A stretch of DNA of 9,515 nucleotides from contig USEH01000082.1 in assembly GCA_900553675.1 (NCBI GenBank), positions 1-9,515 of the forward strand, given 5' to 3'. How positions within the stretch are numbered: the first letter of the stretch is position 1; every line of letters starts with the position of its first letter. The notes below the pieces were generated by a model, which searched no databases, was not told where the DNA came from, and saw only the letters and a list, made by a program, of their open reading frames with translations. Below, piece by piece: positions 6,693-9,515 of this stretch. This stretch comes from an uncultured Ruminococcus sp. Lineage in GTDB: Bacteria; Bacillota; Clostridia; Oscillospirales; Ruminococcaceae. A program made the translations under genes and the position numbers.

Positions 6693-6731
6693 AAGCGGAT
6701 TCCGAAGCCGGAATATCCGCTTTTTTGTTTT
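6693..6731 (+). terminator. Strong rho-independent terminator insulating the recombinase gene from the OFF-state transcript
   Basis: AAGCGGA (6693-6699) pairs with TCCGCTT (6716-6722), and TTCCG (6700-6704) with CGGAA (6709-6713), around loop AAGC with a 2-nt bulge. A run TTTTTTGTTTT follows on the plus strand. It sits four bases beyond the right recombination site and just beyond the 3' end of the recombinase gene. In the OFF orientation the invertible promoter drives straight into it. On the minus strand the hairpin is followed only by TTTGTATG, so it is mainly a plus-strand terminator. Confidence 0.88.
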
Positions 6732-7227
6732 AAATTACAAGCCCCAGCCCGTCCAGTCTGCGGCGATGCTCCGCTCCGCTTGTTATAATATAAATCCTGG
6801 TGGTGTTTATGCTGCTGTGTCCCAGAATATCCGCAAGCTTTGCAATGTCCTTGTCGACAGAATAAAAGCATCTGGCAAAAAGATGCCTTAGGTTGTGCGG
6901 AAAGACCTTTCCTTCGTCTACTCCCGCATCCCTGCACAGCGATTTCATCATTCGCCAGATACAGCTTCTGTTCAGCGGCGTGCCACTTTTTGAAACAAAC
7001 ACCGTTCCGCAGGCAAGCCCCTCGCGGCGGATATATTTCTTCAAAAGCCTTTGAAGCCTTTCCGGAATAAGGATGGTTCTTGTTTTTCCCTTAAGACTGA
7101 TGACAGCCTCTCCGCGGTTTATGGCTTCAACGGTAATAAATTTCAGCTCCGAAACCCTTATTCCAGTGCCGCAGATCGTCTGTAAAATCAGCGAAAGGCG
7201 GTCTGTTCCGCCGCCTGCCGGCAGCTT
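6730..7227 (-). CDS. Tyrosine recombinase, C-terminal catalytic fragment
   Basis: This frame is open from 7227 (after a TAA at 7228-7230) to a TAA at 6730-6732 and has no ATG or ribosome binding site near its beginning; the first usable internal start is a TTG at 7044. It reads 'GGGTDRLSLILQTICGTGIR' and on through the whole catalytic domain, with box I Arg, the beta-hairpin Lys, HxxR, the second His and the Tyr nucleophile. It would be translated only as part of the full gene after frame restoration. Confidence 0.75.
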   Translation of the reverse strand, partial: KLPAGGGTDRLSLILQTICGTGIRVSELKFITVEAINRGEAVISLKGKTRTILIPERLQRLLKKYIRREGLACGTVFVSKSGTPLNRSCIWRMMKSLCRDAGVDEGKVFPHNLRHLFARCFYSVDKDIAKLADILGHSSINTTRIYIITSGAEHRRRLDGLGLVI

Positions 7228-7296
7228 TTACAAGCCTGAAATATTCCTCCTTGCTAAGCTCCCTTTCGGCGGGACAATAAGCTCTTTTCTGAATTT

Positions 7297-7569
7297 TTAA
7301 AAGCTTAAGCTCAAGATCGGCTCTGCCTGCAAAGGAAAAAAGCTGTTAAGCGCGGAAAGCTTGGCGTTAACGCTGACCGGCATATACTTAAGCTCAAGCT
7401 GACGCTTATAAGCCAGAACCGCCTCCTTTGTCAGCTCGGCAGAGCCGAGATATTCAAAAAAGCAGATTATATCCCGCCTGTACTGCGCTATGGTTGCGCG
7501 GCTTTTCTCGTCCTGTTCAAGATGGCTTATATAGGCGTTGAGCCTGTTTTTGTATGCGGTATTATCCAT
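7297..7569 (-). CDS. Tyrosine recombinase, N-terminal (core-binding) fragment
   Basis: This 90-residue reading starts at ATG 7567-7569 with GGAGG five bases upstream. Residues 1 to about 78 are the N-terminal SAM-like domain of Xer-type recombinases: 'HLEQDEKSRATIAQYRRDI', then 'FFEYL' and 'VSVNAKLSALNSFF'. The last 12 residues result from the frameshift at the T6 tract and are not authentic. The alternative frame continues as 'SFAGRADLELKLLKIQKRAY' and 'ELSKEEYFRLVKAAG' down to about 7225. Confidence 0.75.
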   Translation of the reverse strand: MDNTAYKNRLNAYISHLEQDEKSRATIAQYRRDIICFFEYLGSAELTKEAVLAYKRQLELKYMPVSVNAKLSALNSFFPLQAEPILSLSF

Positions 7570-7604
7570 AAAAACCTCCGGATATTTTTTCTAATGATAT
7601 TATA
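7570..7604 (-). promoter_or_regulatory. Ribosome binding site and possible -10 element of the recombinase gene
   Basis: GGAGG (7575-7579 on the minus strand) lies five bases before the recombinase ATG. TATAAT (7599-7604) is a good -10, but the -35 position 17 bases upstream (TATAAA, 7622-7627) is poor. Expression is likely weak or needs an activator; the ribosome binding site is firm, the promoter less so. Confidence 0.5.
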
Positions 7605-7724
7605 GCCCTGTGTCTTTGATTTTTATACTACAATAATGTTTATAAAAAGCCAAGACTCATTTCAAAAATTACCACTGATATATTGACGACCGTTGCAGAT
7701 AATACTTGTGCAAACTCATTTAAG

Positions 7725-7745
7725 ACGCAAAAATCATTTATGCGT
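7725..7745. repeat. 21-bp near-perfect palindrome between the recombinase and spore-protein genes
   Basis: ACGCAAAAAT and ATTTATGCGT are inverted arms matching at 9 of 10 positions around a central C (7735). There is no T-tract on either side, so it resembles an operator more than a terminator. It lies 86 bases before the spore-protein start and about 156 bases upstream of the recombinase start. A second small dyad, GTTTG-AG-CAAAC, follows at about 7756-7767. The remainder of 7570-7830 holds no gene that I can support. Confidence 0.45.
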
Positions 7746-7814
7746 GCTTAACAATGTTTGAGCAAACGGTATCAAAAAATATTATTCGCGGTATCGTTTG
7801 AATTATCATGTTAT

Positions 7815-7821
7815 AAAGGAG
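7815..7821 (+). promoter_or_regulatory. Ribosome binding site deciding the spore-protein start
   Basis: AAAGGAG lies nine bases upstream of ATG 7831. It decides in favour of the 62-residue protein over the longer in-frame reading from 7798. Confidence 0.8.
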
Positions 7822-7830
7822 TGTTTTATA

Positions 7831-8019
7831 ATGAAAGGTATTACCAGCGATCAGGGCAGACAGACTCTTGAGCAGTTCAAGATCGAAGCTGCCAACGAAG
7901 TAGGTGTTAATCTTAAGAACGGTTACAACGGCGACCTCACCTCTCGTGAGGCTGGCTCCGTAGGCGGTCAGATGGTTAAAAAGATGATCGACGCTTACAA
8001 GACCGGCAACGTCAGATAA
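7831..8019 (+). CDS. Alpha/beta-type small acid-soluble spore protein
   Basis: This 62-residue protein has the hallmark alpha/beta SASP sequence: 'KIEAANEVGV' corresponds to the conserved K-x-E-I-A-x-E-x-GV, followed by 'GYNGDLTSREAGSVGGQMVK' and 'KMIDAY'. These proteins coat DNA in the dormant spore core, shift it to an A-like form, and protect it from UV and heat; germination protease GPR degrades them by cutting after the conserved Glu. Here the residue after that Glu is Ala where Ile is usual. I choose the ATG at 7831 because AAAGGAG (7815-7821) lies nine bases before it; the ATG at 7798 has no such site. It is a single-gene unit ended by a strong terminator. Expression in the forespore under sigma-G is expected from the family, but I could not find a convincing sigma-G promoter. 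Confidence 0.95.
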   Translation: MKGITSDQGRQTLEQFKIEAANEVGVNLKNGYNGDLTSREAGSVGGQMVKKMIDAYKTGNVR

Positions 8020-8062
8020 AAACATCCGCCCTTGATATCGGGATTTTCCTGAGAAAAAGGCA

Positions 8063-8114
8063 GTCCGGAACAGACACTGGGAATTATGCCCGGAGACTGT
8101 TCCGGACATTTTTT
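8063..8114 (+). terminator. Rho-independent terminator of the spore-protein gene
   Basis: GTCCGGAACAG (8063-8073) and CTGTTCCGGAC (8097-8107) are perfectly complementary over 11 bp. An inner CTGGG/CCCGG extends the stem, and TTTTTT (8109-8114) follows. Confidence 0.92.
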
Positions 8115-8205
8115 ATCCCTTTCGTGATTTATCGCTGCAATTCTTAATTTTTCTTAATAAAATACAATATTTAGTGCAAAACCCCTTTATTTTTTCAGCG
8201 AGTTG

Positions 8206-8214
8206 TGCTATGAT
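8206..8214 (+). promoter_or_regulatory. Extended -10 promoter of the carboxypeptidase gene
   Basis: TGC-TATGAT forms an extended -10 element, 36 bases before the start codon. The -35 position (TTTATT, 8186-8191, 17-base spacing) is weak, which is usual for extended -10 promoters. The ribosome binding site AAGGAG (8236-8241) is nine bases from ATG 8251. Confidence 0.6.
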
Positions 8215-8250
8215 AGTGTTGTATAAATCTTAGCGAAGGAGCGAATCATT

Positions 8251-9515
8251 ATGAGCAGCAACTATTACAGACCACAAAGAAAGCGCGTTAAGCTCAGGTA
8301 TAAAAACATAGCCATGCTTTTGGCAGTGCTTATGTTGATTATAGTGCTTATCACCGCTTCCTGCAACGCTGTAAGAAAAGGAAGAGAGGACAATAACGTC
8401 GACGATAAGGGCGACGATAAAGGCGTAGTCACCGGTCAGCAGAGCATCACGCCGGACGACGACGGCGTTTACAGAGTAAACCTTCCCACCAAACCCTCCG
8501 GCGAGGATAGTCAGGGCGTTCAGCCCACCCCAGAAGGCACTCCCGACCCCACGGATCAGCGCTCATATGTCTTCGACTTTGTAAATAAAACCCAAGCCGA
8601 CCTTGGAACCGGAAACCTTGTTCTGGTAAACAACCGCATAAAGTTCCTTGGCACCGTCAACGAGGACGAGCTTGTGATAGTCCACGATATGAAGAACAAG
8701 GCTTACTGGGTCAGCGACAGAAACGTAAAGCTTCTGCCGGTGGCTATGGACGCTCTTAACTCCATGCTTCTGGACTTCAAAAATGCCACCCAGAACGGCA
8801 ACGTAATGGCAAGAAGCGGCTACAGAACAATCCAGTATCAGGAACAGCTTTATAACGAAGAGCTTGCCAAGAACGGCGCGGATTCCTCAACGCTGGTCGC
8901 AATGCCCGGCTACAGCGAGCATCACACCGGCTTGGTTGTAGACTTCACCACCTACAACGGCAAGAGCTACGAAGATTTCACCGGCGAGGGCGACTATGCA
9001 TGGATAATGAACAACTGCGATAAATACGGCTTTATCAACAGATATCCCGCAGGAAAGGAAAAGCTTACCTTTATCGATAACGAGCCGTGGCACTTCCGCT
9101 ATGTCGGCGTTCCGCACGCTTCAATCATGAAGGATTACGGCTACTGCATGGAGGAGTATATCGACTTCATCAAAAACTACACCATAGATACCAGTATGTT
9201 CTTGAAGGAAATGCCCAACGGCGCCAAGTATCTTATCTACTACGTGCCTATGGTTAACGCCGAAAATACCGCGGTTTATATTCCTCTTAAGGAAGACCCG
9301 CTCTATCCCGAAAGCCCCAACAACTGGAAGCCGTATCCCTATGAAATATCCGGCGGACAAAAACAGCGTATCAGCATTGCAAGGGCACTGGCAAAACATG
9401 CGCCGATTTTGGTGCTGGATGATTCAACATCCGCTCTGGATATGGAGACGGAACATGAGATCCAGAAAACATTAAATGAATTAAAATTAAAAAATCATAT
9501 TTTAGTAGCAGCTAT
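8251..9515 (+). CDS. Membrane-anchored VanY-type D,D-carboxypeptidase, 3' end replaced by ABC-ATPase sequence (probable chimera), runs off window
   Basis: Start ATG 8251 with AAGGAG nine bases before. Residues 1-18 are basic and 19-37 a hydrophobic membrane segment ending ITAS-Cys38, a poor lipobox, so a plain N-terminal anchor is more likely. Residues about 40-110 are a D/G/P/T-rich linker. The peptidase M15B/VanY domain follows: 'SGYRT' (189-193), the zinc motif SxHxxGxxxD as '[10 protein letters not shown]' with His224 and Asp231, and 'EPWHFRYVG' with catalytic Glu278 and zinc ligand His281. Such enzymes trim the terminal D-Ala from peptidoglycan stem peptides outside the membrane. Up to about residue 364 the reading is normal and should end within a few residues of there. 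Instead it continues in frame as '[17 protein letters not shown]', the signature motif of an ABC ATPase, up to the window edge. Confidence 0.85.
   Translation, partial: MSSNYYRPQRKRVKLRYKNIAMLLAVLMLIIVLITASCNAVRKGREDNNVDDKGDDKGVVTGQQSITPDDDGVYRVNLPTKPSGEDSQGVQPTPEGTPDPTDQRSYVFDFVNKTQADLGTGNLVLVNNRIKFLGTVNEDELVIVHDMKNKAYWVSDRNVKLLPVAMDALNSMLLDFKNATQNGNVMARSGYRTIQYQEQLYNEELAKNGADSSTLVAMPGYSEHHTGLVVDFTTYNGKSYEDFTGEGDYAWIMNNCDKYGFINRYPAGKEKLTFIDNEPWHFRYVGVPHASIMKDYGYCMEEYIDFIKNYTIDTSMFLKEMPNGAKYLIYYVPMVNAENTAVYIPLKEDPLYPESPNNWKPYPYEISGGQKQRISIARALAKHAPILVLDDSTSALDMETEHEIQKTLNELKLKNHILVAA
9349..9515 (+). CDS. ABC exporter ATPase, C-terminal part only (signature motif to Walker B and beyond)
   Basis: From about 9349 the reading is '[17 protein letters not shown]', then Walker B '[12 protein letters not shown]', then '[19 protein letters not shown]' at the window edge. 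This is the second half of an ABC nucleotide-binding domain, most like the exporter (ABCB/MdlB-like) family. Asp occupies the position normally held by the catalytic Glu after Walker B, as in the degenerate half of heterodimeric exporters. The Walker A motif, Q-loop and transmembrane domain that must precede it are absent; carboxypeptidase sequence stands there instead. Codon use also shifts to A/T-ending codons toward the edge (ATT TTA GTA GCA GCT). It is best read as a piece of another locus joined here. Confidence 0.8.

Larger units (their letters stand above)
6730..7569 (-). pseudogene. Tyrosine recombinase (Xer-like invertase) split by two frameshifts
   Basis: Bridging two frame changes gives a protein of about 280 residues, the normal size for small Xer-like phase-variation recombinases. 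The N-terminal SAM-like DNA-binding domain lies at 7569 to about 7336. The catalytic domain shows Arg in 'ICGTGIRVSEL', Lys in 'SLKGKTRT', His and Arg in 'FPHNLRHLF', His in 'LADILGHSS' and the nucleophile Tyr in 'INTTRIYI'. All six catalytic residues are present, but spread over three frames. The first break is at a T6 run (plus-strand A6, 7336-7341): one more T would restore 'LNSFFSFAGRADL'. The second is near 7205-7230. Start ATG 7567-7569 follows GGAGG by five bases. The gene lies next to the right recombination site, and its product most likely catalyses promoter inversion. Either recently inactivated or affected by sequence errors. Confidence 0.8.

Noticed and set aside
6681..6785. Short plus-strand frame starting at the ATG within the right recombination site, on the OFF transcript
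   Set aside because: It reads straight through the terminator and then antisense to the recombinase, so the transcript would end before most of it is made; no recognisable peptide.
7808..7814. CATGTTA as a sigma-G -10 element for the spore-protein gene
   Set aside because: Transcription from it would start at about 7820, inside or after the ribosome binding site (7815-7821), and no -35 element lies at the right distance.
8020..8062. Small GCCC...GGG hairpin right after the spore-protein stop as a terminator
   Set aside because: The stem is short and the strong 11-bp terminator follows directly at 8063-8114.
8251..9515. A genuine bifunctional carboxypeptidase-ABC ATPase
   Set aside because: The ATPase part lacks Walker A and the membrane domain and would lie outside the cell, where the peptidase domain must be; chimeric assembly is simpler.

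Overview
The window looks like a low-to-moderate GC, spore-forming Firmicute (Clostridia). The grounds are an alpha/beta-type small acid-soluble spore protein, a VanY-like carboxypeptidase, strong AGGAGG ribosome binding sites, sigma-70-type promoters, and a tyrosine recombinase plus repeat-rich surface protein of a kind typical of gut Clostridia. Genus cannot be set from this sequence alone.

Layout, left to right. (1) 1-115, minus strand: the N-terminus of a LOG-family Rossmann-fold protein, cut by the window edge, with its own near-consensus promoter (162-190). (2) 231-265: terminator of the next unit. (3) 282-6245, minus strand: one very large surface-protein gene of about 1,990 codons. 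It has an N-terminal membrane anchor and a SipW-like signal peptidase domain, followed by InlB/Listeria-Bacteroides-type repeats and GGTV-rich beta-helix-like stretches. As given, it is broken by a frameshift at about 5326, an in-frame TAA at 3187-3189 and a frameshift at about 2470-2520. (4) 6297-6689: an invertible promoter switch. Two inverted 28-bp sites, each with 11-bp arms around a 6-bp spacer, bracket a segment holding a perfect TTGACA-N17-TATAAT promoter. In this copy the promoter faces right, away from the surface gene, into a strong terminator (6693-6731), so the gene is in the OFF state. (5) 6730-7569, minus strand: the adjacent tyrosine recombinase, the likely invertase. All catalytic residues are still readable, but two frameshifts split it. 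(6) 7831-8019, plus strand: the spore protein with its terminator. (7) 8251 to the end, plus strand: a membrane-anchored VanY-type D,D-carboxypeptidase. It runs in frame at about 9343-9357 into the C-terminal half of an ABC transporter ATPase, which looks like an assembly chimera.

Working model: the recombinase flips the promoter segment. In the ON orientation the promoter would make a leader of about 116 nt that ends at the surface-protein start codon at 6245. In the OFF orientation its transcript ends at the terminator, which also shields the recombinase gene from antisense transcription. Five lesions fall in the two genes of this module, while its complete neighbour and the visible parts of the others read cleanly. 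Either the module is decaying or this is a low-quality assembly; the chimeric right end favours caution.
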